NCBI GenBank assembly: GCA_021731405.1
Contig: JAKFXN010000005.1
Coordinates: forward strand, 124,001 to 188,000
DNA length: 64,000 bases
DNA from: Candidatus Parcubacteria bacterium
GTDB lineage: Bacteria > Patescibacteria > Paceibacteria > UBA9973 > UBA918
Direction: 5' to 3'
Position numbers and translations under genes: made by a program
Shown: in pieces, positions 1 to 12,600 of the stretch
Position numbering within the stretch: position 1 is the first letter of the stretch
Layout: every line of letters begins with the position of its first letter
Notes under the pieces: model-generated
Databases searched by the model: none
What the model was told of the DNA's origin: nothing
What the model saw: only the letters and a program-made list of their open reading frames with translations

Positions 1-610
1 TAAGAACACCTTCTTCTTTTGTAATACCACGTACGGTGTACTCTTTATCAATTGGAACCTCAACCACTGCGTCAGTCCCATCCTCAGCTGGTACAAGCAG
101 TCTGAAAGATACTTTTTCGCCAACAAAAGACTCCGCTTCATCAATTCCGAAAAGCTTCAAAACAGCAGGGGAAAGCATTATGCTGTTTGTATCACCAGCA
201 TCTTCATCAGTAAAAACAGTTCCTTCGGTTGCTGTTACTCCTGCATACCGTAGGTATGGAGGCTCAACACCTTGAATAAAGACGTTTCCGGTTAAACCTT
301 TATAGGTAACGAGCGCAGGAAAGCGAGCCAATGGTGCAGCATCAAGAACCTCTTCATACTTTTTAAAAGTATCAACTGTTTCAACTGTGAGTTTGAGGTT
401 TTGTGCACCTGTGGCAGAAACACCAAGTGAGAGAAGTGTCTCTCCAAACACAATCTGCTCAAGAATGATTTTTTGTAGACCAAAGCCGAGTCCAACCAGC
501 ACCACCACCGCTCCAGTTCCCACACCCATACCTAAAATCGTAAGCCACGTACGAAGTGGGTTAGTTTTAAACATTCGAGTTGAGAGTTGGGCTAGATCTT
601 GAATTCGCAT
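1..610 (-). CDS. MacB/FtsX-type ABC transporter permease, N-terminal part
   Basis: Only the first 203 codons are in the window; the gene runs off the left edge. The ATG at 610 opens MRIQDLAQLSTRMFKTNPLR, then a hydrophobic segment (about residues 21-46) and a long soluble region with FIQGVEPPYLRYAGV and MLSPAVLKLFGIDEA. This is the layout of MacB-type permeases: one N-terminal membrane helix, then a periplasmic MacB_PCD-like domain, with the other helices at the C-terminus (not visible here). It follows the ATPase gene at 757-2079 on the same strand, so the two probably form one exporter or mechanotransmission complex. The 146-bp gap between them is unusually long and holds a bulged hairpin element. 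No Shine-Dalgarno precedes the ATG. The family is fairly sure; the substrate is unknown. Confidence 0.85.
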   Translation of the reverse strand, partial: MRIQDLAQLSTRMFKTNPLRTWLTILGMGVGTGAVVVLVGLGFGLQKIILEQIVFGETLLSLGVSATGAQNLKLTVETVDTFKKYEEVLDAAPLARFPALVTYKGLTGNVFIQGVEPPYLRYAGVTATEGTVFTDEDAGDTNSIMLSPAVLKLFGIDEAESFVGEKVSFRLLVPAEDGTDAVVEVPIDKEYTVRGITKEEGVL

Positions 611-614
611 TAAA

Positions 615-688
615 TGAAATAATGAGCGTAGCGATTATATTGAATTTAGTTCCTAATTTTCTCCATTACTAGAGAAAATTACTGGAAC
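615..688 (-). repeat. Bulged-hairpin repeat, copy A
   Basis: The hairpin has an outer stem GTTCC (649-653) with GGAAC (684-688), a 2-nt CT bulge (682-683), and a perfect 10-bp inner stem (654-663 with 672-681) around an 8-nt loop. The flank contains GAATTTAGTTCC and GAGCGTAGCGA. A second copy at 26932-27005 has the same outer stem, bulge position and flanks but a different inner stem that is also fully paired. This suggests a conserved structure, either an RNA or a REP/MITE-like element. Confidence 0.7.
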
Positions 689-756
689 GACCCAACGCCC
701 CTATTAAATGTAATTGTAACACTTCAAACTCTCAAAGAAACAAGTTTCCCCCGTAA

Positions 757-2079
757 CTAACTCTTGTAACTCACATCCACTCCTTGGGCGATGATTTTTT
801 CGAAGTAACGTGTAAGATCATCCGCTTCTTTTGGATCTAGTGCGAGTCCACCACCTTTTATACCAAGCATGAGACGTTCATTAAACTGCGCTTCCTCCAC
901 TACGCCAGTCACACGGTCGGCAATCATTTCAACCATGTTGTCATTTTGTTCTTTACTCAATTTCATATGGTAAGAACCCATTAGGTGGTCACGTAACCGC
1001 TCAGCTAGTTTATGTTGGCTAAAAAAGATATCGTCGTTATCTTTTTTTGCTCTAAAACGCCTAATATCATCTGCTTGATGCATAAGTTTTTCGGCCACGT
1101 GTGCCATCCGCTTGGCTTCTTTTTCTTCAATCTCTACTCCACCTTGCTCAAGCTTGAGTACAAGCGCACGGATAAATGTGTCTTTGTCTATTTTGCCTTT
1201 GATAAATAGGGCAATAGCATGCTCTAGGCGAATAATTTGGTCATAGGTGTACTCTTGGGTCAGGAAGTTAACCATACTCTTCACGCGAAGCGTATCAACT
1301 GAGTCGTAGGGATACAGACGAGCAAGTTGTTCAAGCTCAGTCACAATAGTCTCACCTTCGCGGACTGGTTTAATTTGTTTTCGCTGTGGGTTTACCACTT
1401 CTCGCACCACAAAGCCGTCTTTGAGATAATACACGCGGTGCGCATAGCTCAAGTGCGCAGCGTTATGAGACACCATAATAATGGTTCGTCTATCAAACGT
1501 GTTAATTTCGTCAATCTTGTCCATTACCTGCTGCGTAGAAACCGAGTCGAGGTTTCCGGTTGGTTCATCTGCCAAGAGAATTTTTGGGTCGTTCACCATC
1601 GAACGAGCCACCGACACACGCTGCTGCTGTCCTCCAGAAAGCATGGCTGGGATTTTGTGAGATACATGCCCTACCCCAAAGCGATCAAGCAGTGACTGCG
1701 CACGACGTTCGCGTGTCACTCTATCAGCATCACAAAAAATCATTGGGAGCGCGACGTTGTCGAGTACTGAAAGGGAGCCAATCAGGTTGAAAGACTGAAA
1801 AATAATACCCATCACGTACCGTTGAAAATAAACACGTTCACTCGGTGGATATGAATAGATATCGTCTCCACGAATAAGGAGAGTGCCGTCTCCTGGGGGA
1901 AGCGAGCCCTGAATTGAATACATCAAAGTAGACTTTCCTGAACCTGAAGCACCGAAAAGAATGATGTACTCCCCTTCATAGATATCAGTATTTACACCCT
2001 GAAGGGCTCTAAATTCATTAGATTTGCCTTTGTTGTAGATGATTGAAAGATCACGACAAACAATGAGTGGTTTCGCCAT
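757..2079 (-). CDS. ABC transporter ATPase (MacB/LolD type) with C-terminal extension
   Basis: A 440-residue protein. The first 230 residues are a complete ABC ATPase: Walker A GASGSGKST, signature LSGGQQQR, Walker B ILLADEPTGNLD and switch histidine in MVSHN. The ADEPTGNLD form and the neighbouring MacB-like permease place it in the LolD/MacB/FtsE group, which powers lipoprotein extraction, peptide export or transmembrane signalling. About 200 extra charged, helical residues follow (from EQLARLYPYDSVDT on); LolD itself is about 230 residues, so this tail is unusual and may bind a regulator. The ATG at 2079 lies 6 nt after a CATAAT -10-like box, so the transcript may be leaderless. The ATPase assignment is firm; the substrate is unknown. 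Confidence 0.9.
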   Translation of the reverse strand: MAKPLIVCRDLSIIYNKGKSNEFRALQGVNTDIYEGEYIILFGASGSGKSTLMYSIQGSLPPGDGTLLIRGDDIYSYPPSERVYFQRYVMGIIFQSFNLIGSLSVLDNVALPMIFCDADRVTRERRAQSLLDRFGVGHVSHKIPAMLSGGQQQRVSVARSMVNDPKILLADEPTGNLDSVSTQQVMDKIDEINTFDRRTIIMVSHNAAHLSYAHRVYYLKDGFVVREVVNPQRKQIKPVREGETIVTELEQLARLYPYDSVDTLRVKSMVNFLTQEYTYDQIIRLEHAIALFIKGKIDKDTFIRALVLKLEQGGVEIEEKEAKRMAHVAEKLMHQADDIRRFRAKKDNDDIFFSQHKLAERLRDHLMGSYHMKLSKEQNDNMVEMIADRVTGVVEEAQFNERLMLGIKGGGLALDPKEADDLTRYFEKIIAQGVDVSYKS

Positions 2080-2085
2080 GTGTAC

Positions 2086-2091
2086 ATTATG
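2086..2091 (-). promoter_or_regulatory. -10 box of the ABC ATPase gene
   Basis: CATAAT (5 of 6 to consensus) ends 6 nt before the ATG at 2079, so the predicted transcript starts at or next to the start codon. No good -35 was seen. Confidence 0.45.
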
Positions 2092-2139
2092 CCATTAGTC
2101 TTACAATCTTTAGGCTTCTTCTATCCCCACTGCAGACAT

Positions 2140-3639
2140 CTATACTCCAATGTTCTTAACCCAACCGAAGGTACTCTGGAAGTTTTCAAGAATGAGGTCA
2201 ATAATGTTTTTTTCTTGAATCGGTGTAAAGAGCACAAAGTTTTCCGACTGTGTCTTATTCCCTGCTTCGTCTTCACAGTTGAGCCAGAACTGATACACCG
2301 TTGCTGGCGCAAAGTCGACCACCACTTCTACATGCTTAGTATTGTACTCCACTCGCTCTTTTTCACGCACTGTTGGTTCACTTCCCCCGGCCACACCTTC
2401 GCGATACGTCATCAAACAGTAGGCTGGTTCATCAGAGACCCATTCAATAATAGTTTGAATTCTTGATTCTCCTCCTGGGAATAGCGTTGATTCATTAGTT
2501 ACGTTTGAAATAATTGGCGGAGCAATATCCCGTACAGTAATAAACTGAATTGGCTGACTGCGTACGCGGTCTCCGCCCGAGTTTTCTGAAATTACAAAGG
2601 CCACGTACCTAGTACCAAGCGTCAAGTCAGCTAAACGCATCTGGTGTGAAGTAGCAAGCGTTGGACGTCCAACTGAGTTTTGCGCACCGGTTGTTTGGTC
2701 TTGGAATTCAATCAAGGCCTTAGCTGGTACCGTAGTGTCCCAAGCAAGCGTAGCAGCATTTTCTTCCACCTTGAGCACCCGTAGATTTCGGATTTCTGGT
2801 AAAGAGGCTTTGGTGAGGAAAGTGAAGTTTCTACTTTCACCAGTAATATTTAACCCATCAGTTGAAAGGACTTTGAAGCTATACTCAGTATAGGGTTCAA
2901 GTCCAATGATACGAATTTCGTGATCTGTTGTTGGTCCACCGGTTGAAGCCTGTGAATAGGCATAATTTGTACCATCAAAACTGGCTGAGGGTGAAAATTG
3001 TACCTCTGAGGAAGCTTCGCGGTCAGTCGTCCAACGCACAAGCGCTGTGGTTGTCTCTGGTATAACGGTTGGTGGACCAATAATTGTCAAATCGGTAGTA
3101 ATACCTTGAATCGCTTCCACAACTTCAGTTAAGATTTCCTGCAGTTGCTGGGGGCTGGTGATTTGATTTATTTGTTCAATAATTTCTTCTACGGTTGGCG
3201 TCGGCGTAGCCGATTGAGAAGTAGTTGAGTCAGATGATGATTGTCCTTGCCCAGGACCATCGCCAGTTTGTGGAGTACCACTCATTTGCACCTTATAGTC
3301 TGCAGAAATACCTTGGTTGCCATCTTCATCAGCAGAAATCACCCGAAAGTAATAGACCCGTCCAGCTTCGAGATTCTCGAGAGTGATCGAGTGCACAGTT
3401 TTGTCAGGGACAGGAATACGAACAATGCCTAAGTCAGGCTGTAGACCATAGTTTACAACTGAGTCTGAATCTTTATCAGTTTCCCATGTCACCGTAAGTG
3501 AATCTTCAGTCACGTTTTCAATCTGTACATTACTAATTTCAGGGGGGTCTGTTGATTGAGCAAAAGCTATCTGGGCAGCAATAACTACTCCGACAGTAAA
3601 GAGTAGCGAGAGTATTTTATAGGTAAGAACATTCCTCAT
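2140..3639 (-). CDS. Secreted fibronectin type III repeat protein
   Basis: A 499-residue exported protein. Residues 1-28 form a signal peptide (hydrophobic ILSLLFTVGVVIAAQIAFAQ). At least four Ig-like/FN3-like modules follow, each with alternating hydrophobic strands and the pattern EISNVxxxxVTxxSxTVTWETD ... YxFRVxSxDxxGN: near residues 35-120, 185-275, 280-365 and 370-475. A Ser/Thr/Pro-rich linker (about 125-150) separates the first from the rest. No C-terminal anchor or sorting signal is visible. It lies 20 nt downstream of the giant surface protein on the same strand and is probably co-transcribed with it. A role as a small partner or spacer of the giant protein is inference; no enzymatic motif was seen. 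Confidence 0.8.
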   Translation of the reverse strand: MRNVLTYKILSLLFTVGVVIAAQIAFAQSTDPPEISNVQIENVTEDSLTVTWETDKDSDSVVNYGLQPDLGIVRIPVPDKTVHSITLENLEAGRVYYFRVISADEDGNQGISADYKVQMSGTPQTGDGPGQGQSSSDSTTSQSATPTPTVEEIIEQINQITSPQQLQEILTEVVEAIQGITTDLTIIGPPTVIPETTTALVRWTTDREASSEVQFSPSASFDGTNYAYSQASTGGPTTDHEIRIIGLEPYTEYSFKVLSTDGLNITGESRNFTFLTKASLPEIRNLRVLKVEENAATLAWDTTVPAKALIEFQDQTTGAQNSVGRPTLATSHQMRLADLTLGTRYVAFVISENSGGDRVRSQPIQFITVRDIAPPIISNVTNESTLFPGGESRIQTIIEWVSDEPAYCLMTYREGVAGGSEPTVREKERVEYNTKHVEVVVDFAPATVYQFWLNCEDEAGNKTQSENFVLFTPIQEKNIIDLILENFQSTFGWVKNIGV

Positions 3640-3659
3640 AGTATTTCTATCATAACACT

Positions 3660-6600
3660 CTAATCAATACCGATAGCAGTAAAGATGTTGGTACCCGTGT
3701 GTGCGGCGTTACTAGCTGTAAACGGAACCGCGATACCCCAATACACATCAGTCTCTACTGGAGGAGTCACAACACTTGGCTTGCTGAGGTTAAGTCCAAG
3801 TACAACGGCACTACTTGATGAGAGCTGCTGGCAAGTAACACAGGCGTTGTAGGTGAAAGTTGAGGTAGCAACTTTCTGTTGATCAGCTGGAATAGCTGAA
3901 GATTCACCGTCAGTTAGATCAGTTCCTTCAACATCAACGTTGATTGGTGTGTTGCCGAGGTTTGTGATGGTGGTAGTTGGGTTAAACGAACCAGTGTCAG
4001 AGTCTCCTGAGAGAGCGCCGTAATTTATGACAGAATCCACTGCCATCGCTCTTAGAGTAATGAGTTCTACTCCAATAGCGGAGGCAAAATCATAGCCTTC
4101 ACTAGAATCTTCTGCCTCAGCGTAAGCTTCCCAAGTTTGTCCTAAATATGGCTCCTCGTCTGTTGCATCCGCATGGAAGAAGATATCAACTTCACAAGAC
4201 AGATCACAACTGTTTCCAACACAGTTAGTGAGCGTACATTGACCATTTTCAGTTGTAGCTACGTAACAGTTGTTGTTATCTGGTGTACAAGTAGGACCAG
4301 CCCCACTGCGGTAAATAGTAGCTGTCGCATGAATGATGTCAGAAGCACCATTGAAGTCAGTGACAATACCCGAAACAGTAACTGGCGTAGTTGTACCTGG
4401 AGTAAGATTTATATCTCCTCCACCATTAAGTGTAACTGCACCAAAGGTTGGGTCAAATTGAAGTCCTAGTTCAGCAATTTTAGCGTAAAAGTCCAGTGGA
4501 GTTCCATCGTTTGTGACTCTGAAGCAGTAGTCATCTGAAGCATTACTTGTTGGGGTCAGTACATACTCGAGTTCAGTGTAGAAGTCTTGATCTAAGTCAG
4601 TCGCAGCTGTTTGACTCGAAGGACTCTCAACAATTGAACCCTCACTAAATGTTCCTTCTGTACCAGTGAGTAAATCAGTAGCAGGGTCGCCATTTGTGAC
4701 AAAAGTAGAGGCTTGCATACAAACAGGAGAACTGCCACAAGATGCTTGGTTTGGCACAGTAGCATATGAAGCACTGTTGACAGACTCACAAGTAGGGGCT
4801 GCTCCCTTAGCAGCAAACTCAAGTCGGTACTGTTGAGCAGTCACATCGAGACCTGAGTTTTCAACCGCCAACCTTAGACGAACAATGTCACCTGGGATAG
4901 CTGTTGTAATTCCATCTAAACTAGAGGCCCAACTTGCACCACCATCGGTCTGCTTTGCACCAAGGAAAACAGTTGGAGTAGTAGCTATTCGGGCCCGTGA
5001 GGTAAAGCTGTCCCAAGCTCCGTTCTGGAACCAGAAGGCATATCCAAATCCGCCAGAAGTGTAGTTGGCGTCAGTGGCAGAAGTAGTCGCAATGAGGGTG
5101 CCGGCACTATTAAAGAGTGATACTTCCATTAAGTCACTTGTCTGCCAGTCAATTTCTACTTCATACCAACCAGTTGTGTATGTGACTGTAGTGGTGGCAA
5201 GTACAACTCCCGAAGTATCATTATTGTCTACATCTCGAGCGAGAGAAATTCTATCTACCCCGAACTGCTCAAGACAAACGCCGTAATTTTGGTTTGTTGT
5301 TCCTGGCGACTGCACTCCAAAAAGTGTACAAGGTTCATCTCCACTACCACCCGAAGTGTTTACATATTGCATGTAGCGAATTATTTCACCTTGAGTCACC
5401 GGATCATCAAAGCGGAAAATACCGTCCGTCGTCTTTCCGCTTGGATTTGAAGGTGCAAGCGACCGCGCTCCGCCATAGACTGGAGTTGTAACAGTGGTAA
5501 AGAGACTGGTGTCTCCTGAATACTCAGAGATAGAAGCGTCTTCATAATCATCAAATGCATTCATGGTACTTGTTCCACTACTTTGTGACACAGCTGTAGA
5601 GCTTCCATAATACATAAACACCGTTGCATAATCGCTTGCTGGCAATGTTGGGACTCGCACCCAAATCTGTGCGTCGGTACTGGCAGTGTACCTTTCTATC
5701 CAGAACGGAATTTGTGTTTGCCCGTTATCGCTCGTGAAGCGAATATCTTCAAAGTCTGATTGCATTGAACTATCGTACGGAACAATCACCTTAACGGCGG
5801 TTGAAGCATATGCTTGGTTGTCGTTATTAAGTACTCGCACTCGTGTCCGATAATCAAAGCTGCTATTAAACCACTCTGTAGATGGTGCACCTTCTCCACC
5901 ATCATCATTTCGCCAGCGAACGTGTGTTTGTTCGGTGAGGAGACAAGAGCTGTTATCAAATCGGATTGAGCCACAAGCATCAATGCCATCAATGTCGAAT
6001 CCTTCTCCGCCAATATTTCCATAGTTGTTGGTAAAGCGCCACGCGTTTGCAGTCTCGCCAGTGAGATTTATGTTATAGCCCGTAAGTGGCCCTGTGGCAT
6101 TAAAACCTACGGCGTCAAATGTTTTTGAAGGATTGGCGTTGAGGGTGGTTGAAGAAAGTGTGACCGCAGAACCAGAAGCCACGGCGATATCGAAGTATCC
6201 GTTCGATAGTTCATCAATAGTAGACAGACCACTTAACTGAAGACCAAACACATTCATATCACCAAACTCATAATAATTGGCATTGAGAGTTCCTCCGGTC
6301 ACGGCAAAGTTATATGTTCCACTACCTTGATTTTGCATGATAGTTGAACTTCCAGATGTTCCTACAATCTGAAGCGAGCCAGTAGTGACCGTCGTAGTTG
6401 CATTTGGCGCAAACGAGACCGTTACTTTTCGTTGATTACTGCCACTGAGTACCGTTCCGTCAAAGTCGTTACTGTAATTCCAGTACTCAGTAGTGGTGGC
6501 GATTTGTAGATCTCCGTACACATATAGCGCCCCGTTAGTGTTTGCGTGGTCTTGTGAGTACAACGAACCAGAAAGCGCAACGGTTGTAGTAGCAGCACTA

Positions 6601-9600
6601 CTGTACCAACTTCGAATGTCAGTGTTGGCATCGATACTGATAGTACCGTACACGTCTCCACTGTTTGAGCGGGTATTAATACTGTAACCAGACTGACTGA
6701 TTAGTCTGAGAGTTGTGTTTGTCCAAGTAGTACCCGCTCCACCAACTGAGTTTGTGAACACACCTCCGACCGTGATGACCGCTGTAGGATTTACGGTAAG
6801 AATATTCGCACTGGCAATAGTGAGGTTGTTTGTCGTAGTGGCACTAAAGAGTGTATACCCACCACTTGGTGCACCAAACTGAAGGTTATAGAACGGGCTA
6901 GTGCCAGGATTTACTGTAAGACCGGCTGAAGCAGAATTGAGGAGGACTGTTCCACTTGCACTGGCAAATGTACCGCCTGTTGCTACAAATGAACCTCCGA
7001 CTGCAGTTGTACTTGCTCCAAGGGCGACACTGCCACTGGCAATAGTAAATGAATCCAAGAACGTAATGTTTGCGTCAGTAATGGTGAAAGCTGCTGGTCC
7101 AACAAATCGAACTGCGTACAAATCTGAAGAACTAGCGGTCAAAACAGCGGTACTGGTTGCTGTCATGATAAGGTCGGAAGTATTGTGCGTCACGGTACCG
7201 GAACGTTTCTCGAAGCTGCCTCCAATAGCAAAGTTTCCGCTTGGAAGCGTCACGGTACTACCAGTAATCAAAACTGAACCAGTACTGGTGGCGTTTGTAT
7301 CACTCATTGTGAACGAGCCACTGTTTGTGAATCGGAGGGAAGACACAACTGAATTGTTGAAACGAACAGTATTACCGCCAGAGGTACTTGTGAAGACAAA
7401 TGGGCTACCGCCATTGGTAAATGAACCAGAGGTGACATTAAATGATGCGCCAATGGTTGTCGTACCTGACCCAAATGTAACTGCACCATTTGATTGTGTG
7501 TAAGAGCCACCAAGTGTGAGCGTAGCGTCAGTCACCACGTAACTGCCCGATCCAGAAACAGTAAGGTTGTGTAATGCTGCACTATTTACATCAAAGGTTC
7601 TACTGGCACCAGTTGTAGTGAGGGTTAGAGTTGAACTGGCACCTACAAACTCCGCTCCTGTACCAAAGATGACACTACCGCCGATGCTATGAGCTTCAGT
7701 TGTTTTTGCTCTAAATCGAGCGTTTGTCTGAGCTTCAAGTGTTCCATCATACGCCGCTCCAGCACCAGCACCAGCAAGGGTTACGTTTCCGTTTGGTTCA
7801 AATGTTTTTCCTGTCCAAATGAGAAGCTTCGTGTCAGCTGGTAGTGTGAGGGTGTCGGTACCTGTTGTTGTGGCAGTGAAATTAATATCTGAATCAAAAC
7901 TAGAGTCCCACACAGCCATATTTGCAATGGTAATCGGATCAGTGTTTTCATGACGCACCACCACTCGATTGTGATACAGATGCATGTTACTGATTGAAGA
8001 AATTGGCGCCACACTCACTGTTGTTGCTTTTGGTGTCTCACCATTAATGAAGAGTGTCAGTGTATCAAGTGGACTAAAAGCAACTCCACTAATACTGTAG
8101 GCACCTGTACCTGCGTTACAACTTGTGTTGTATGTCGTAAGACCGGCCACCACCAGACGAATATTATTGGTAGAACCGTCACAAACGGTTGATACCGTAA
8201 CTCCTTCATCACTGTATACGTTTCCTGCCACGGTAATAAGCGCAGCTGAGTCGTCCCATACCACATAGCCAGGGTCGCCTGCTGGATCATCATCAAAGGC
8301 TTCTCCACTTATGTTTCCAAGGTGGTTTGTAAAGCGCCATGAACTTATTGTTGTACCAGTTGCAGTTACGTTTTTAGCACCCGTTACTCCGCCACCAGCT
8401 TCAAACTTGTTGTTAGTGAAGTTCTTTGCTTCGTTTGCATTTATAACAGTGCCCCCTACCGTAATTGCGCTACCACTGTTGATACCAACCAAATGATCAG
8501 TTCGAGAAAAATCAGTGACTGTTGGCGCACCAGCAAACACAACTCCGTTACTATTAGTATCGCGAACTTGAACCGTGTCAAACTGAACTGTCGACCCTGT
8601 ACCGAAAGTGATTCCATAGGTACCACTTCCTTGATTTTGAATCGTTGTGGTAGCTGAAGGTGTCCCCACAGCTACAATTGAACCGCCTGCCCACAAAGCA
8701 CTAGCACCGCTGGCGAAGTATATTTCCGCCTGACGTTCACTACCGCCAGTGAGGTTAGTACCATCGAAGTCTGTGGAGTAACTCCAGTAATCATTTCCGG
8801 TGGTTCGTACCAGCTGACCCCAGATATACGCGTCACCATTTACTCCTGCATGGTCTTGAGAGTAGAGCGAACCTGTTGCGTTTACCGCATAAGAAGAAGC
8901 GCTAGAATTCCACATTCGAATTTGTGTGCCGGCCGCAATAGCGAGGTTGTTATAGACATCGTTTGTAGTTGAAGCATTAATTGAGTATGTTCCCGAACCA
9001 GTGAGGAGAAGAGTTGAAGTTCCCCAGTTTGTTGCGGCTCCACCAAGTGTGTTGGTGAATTGTCCACCAACAGAAAGCGTTTGTCCATTGTTTACGTTAA
9101 ACGCACTATGATTTGTGAGTGTAAAGGCGTTGGTCGCAGTTGCATGTGAGTTGAGAGAAAACGTTCCTGTTCCATCTATAACTACATTACTAAAGCTTGA
9201 AGAACCGGCATTTATGAGCGAAGTGGTTGAGCCGGTAAAACGAACTGTTCCACTATTGCCAACAAAAGTACCGAGATTGGTGTAATCTCCGAGAATAGTT
9301 AGATTGGCACTATTGCTTGCTTGTAGTGTGCCATTATTCTGAATAACTACGTCGCCACGCACTTCTACCACGGGATCGCTTGTATTGGCGGTAAAAGTTG
9401 ATGTGGCACTACCACCAATGATAAGGTCGTTGTACACAAGAATTCCAGAGCCTGTACCAGTGTATGTTGCGGAGCCAGCGCCAGCATTGAGTACAAGGTT
9501 GTAGTAGTTGATGGACGGCACATTAGCTGTAGCGCCACTAAACCGCAGAGTACTGGTGTCCTCAAGGAACGTTCCAGTTCGCACAAGCACGTTACCAGTA

Positions 9601-12600
9601 CCTGACAAATCAAAGACAGCATTCCCTGCATCGAGGAAGTGAGCGTTTGCAATGGTGAGGGTTCCTGAGACAGTAGTAGTTGCAGCAGAAGCTGGGGTCG
9701 TTGTCCCGACCACAGAACCATTTCCTAAGATAAGGTTACTAAACGTCCAAGCAGAGGTACCGCCAAGAGTATTGGTACGATTAATGGTTGTGGTACCAGA
9801 ACCAAGAGAAAGTATACCGTTACCATACAGAGATCCGTTTTGAATGGTTATGTTATTGGTACCAGTGACCGTTCCTGAAGCGATGTTCATATCAGCCACA
9901 ACAGAGATTGGGGCAGTGATATTCCAGCCGCCTCCAGTTCCTGCAAACTGCAGTTGATTGAAGGTTACGAGATTTGGACTAGTAATGCTCTTTCCCGTTG
10001 TTGTGGCGTTAAAGATAAAGGTTGATGAAGCAGATGTGAAAGTTGACGTAGTTGCCATTACAAACCGTCCTGCAAGTGTATGGGTCTGTGTACCTGACGC
10101 AGTGAAGGTAGCGTTCGCACCAATCTGCAGCGTCCCTTCGTAACTATTAGCATTTCCGTTTCCTGTAAGCGTAACATTTCCGCCTGGAGCGAACGTAGAA
10201 CTAGCAAATACAAAGAGTTCAGTGTTTGCAAGAACTGTAAGCGTGCCAGTAGCTGCCACAAAACGCAGATCAGTATCATTATCAAAGTCATATGACTGCA
10301 AATCAGCAATTGTTAGCGGGGAGACGTCTTGGTGTCTTGTAATTACCCGGTTTGCATAAATGTGCATGTTGGTAATATTCCCTGTTGGAGTCTTGGTAAT
10401 AACGCTTCCTTGGACACCACCATTAGTATCAAGGTAGACGACTACTTTTGGATCACCTGTATATGCAACAGCCGGGAAAGAGTAGGCACCTGTCGTACCA
10501 TTACAACTTGTCGAAGAAGCGTAAGTTCCACCATCTACAACCACTCGCACATTTTGTGTCGATCCATCACAGGTTGGTCCGCCAAGCGTAGTTAGTCCGG
10601 CATCAGCATACACAACACCCGAAATAGTAACGGTGTTCGAACTATCGTCGAAACGGATCGAACCTGGGTTACTGTCATTATTATCAAATGCTTCGCCATA
10701 AAGACCACCAGTTCCTTCACGAAACCAAATGAATGAACTTGGCGATCCTTGGAGAGTAATGTTTGAGGCAGCCCCTGGACTAGTAGTAGCAAAACCAACC
10801 CGATAATACTGAACGGTTGGATTCGTATCTATGGTTGATGCATCTACAGTAATACCAGTTCGTGACGGAGCAACAGTGAATAGTCCATCCCTGAAGACTG
10901 AAAGTGTTGAGGACGCTTTGAGGCCAAAACCCTCAGCATTTGTACCCGCAACTCTAAAGTGTTCGGCGGTAACGGTGGTATTTGTCGCATTGAGACTAAA
11001 TGTTCCCGACAGTGCGTCGATGGTCGTTGATGCACTCGCTATACCTACGAGATTCAAAGAAGCATTTGTAAGACCAATCTGACTACTAGTGGCAATGCGA
11101 ACATCTACTTGACGGCTGGTACTAGCAATCAAGGCCGTGCCATCGAAGTCAGTGCCATAACTCCAATACTCAGTTCCTGTTGAACGAATATAGTTACCAA
11201 AAATGTATAGGTCTCCATCTACAGCTGCGTGGTCCTGAGAATATATTGCTCCTGCCGCTCCGCTCGTGACGTAACTTGTGGCACTTGAGTTCCACATTTT
11301 TGCAAGTGTGCTACTGGCTGCTTCAAGTGTTCCGTACACATCTCCACCATGTGTCTTAGCATTCATGTTTGTGGTGGTAGCACTCAAGAGTCTCAAGGTT
11401 GATCCAGTCCAAGTGGTGTTGGTACCACTCACTGCATTAGTGAAAGTTCCTTGTGTCGCCAGAACTCGTCCGCTTGAGAGCGTAAACTGCGAAACGTTAG
11501 TTAGATTAACAGCCACCGTCGCCGTAGCATTTTCAGTGATAGTAAAGTCCCCTGTTACGCTATCAAATGTCACCGTTGCAAACGAAGAATCCCCAGCATC
11601 AATAGTCTCAGAACCAGCAGTTGAGTTGAAACGAACGGTTCCATTATTAGCATTAAACTGAGCGTTGTTTGTAAACGAGCCTCCTACTGACAAAGTACCA
11701 GTATTAAATGTACTATCGCCACCAGTATCAAGAATAAGATTTCCTAACACCGTCGCATTTGTGTCGGCAAAGGTGCGAGTGAACTGGGCTTCGCTTGCAC
11801 TGACTGCATAAAACTGAGTCGTGCTAGCCATGTTATTAAACGAAGTAGTCAACCAACCTTGGGTTCGTGCTGTATTTGAAATCCGCACCTCGTCTAAAAG
11901 GCCGTTATAGAAGCGACCGCCAGCACTATCTTGACCGAAGTTGAGGGCGTTAATGAGTGAATTACCATGAGTAGTGACGTTCACTCCTGAAGTAATACCA
12001 CTTGTTGCATGTACGTACGCAGTGGCTTGGTTAGGAAGCACAACCAACGACGCCATAAACCATGTATTGCGAGGATAGACTGGTCCACCGTTCCAGTTGT
12101 AGGTAGCGGCCGCGTCGTTCCAATGATATCCGATACGATTGGCCGTATTATCGATATTAATACCTGAAGTTTGCCCGCCTCGAGAGAAGAGAACTCCGTC
12201 ATACGCCCCCTGATTGCCGTCTGTCCTCATCCAGAGCGACCAAGTTGAGGTAGCAAGTGTACGATTCATATTTGTACCGATGTACTCATTAGTACCATCG
12301 AGATCAGCACCACGACCTACTTGCGCAGCTTGTTGGTCTCCAGTCTCCATGTTAAAGGCAGTACCGGTAGTTGAACCTGTGCTGTCGATATATTGTGGAG
12401 CACCGAGAGATGGATCTTGATCCATGTGATAAACCGCTACGTATCCATTTGACCACACATTGTTTCGACCATAGGTAGCTGTGGTAGCGTACGCTGTAGC
12501 ACTCGGATTTCCATGATACACATAAAAAGTTGTATCGGTAGTTGAGTCAAGAGCGGCACGGAAATGGATTTCACCAGTCTTTGCAACGGTATCAATAGTC

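Noticed and set aside
6901..7503. 200-codon + strand frame
   Set aside because: Opposite the Thr/Ser-rich repeats of the giant protein; the composition mirrors that gene.
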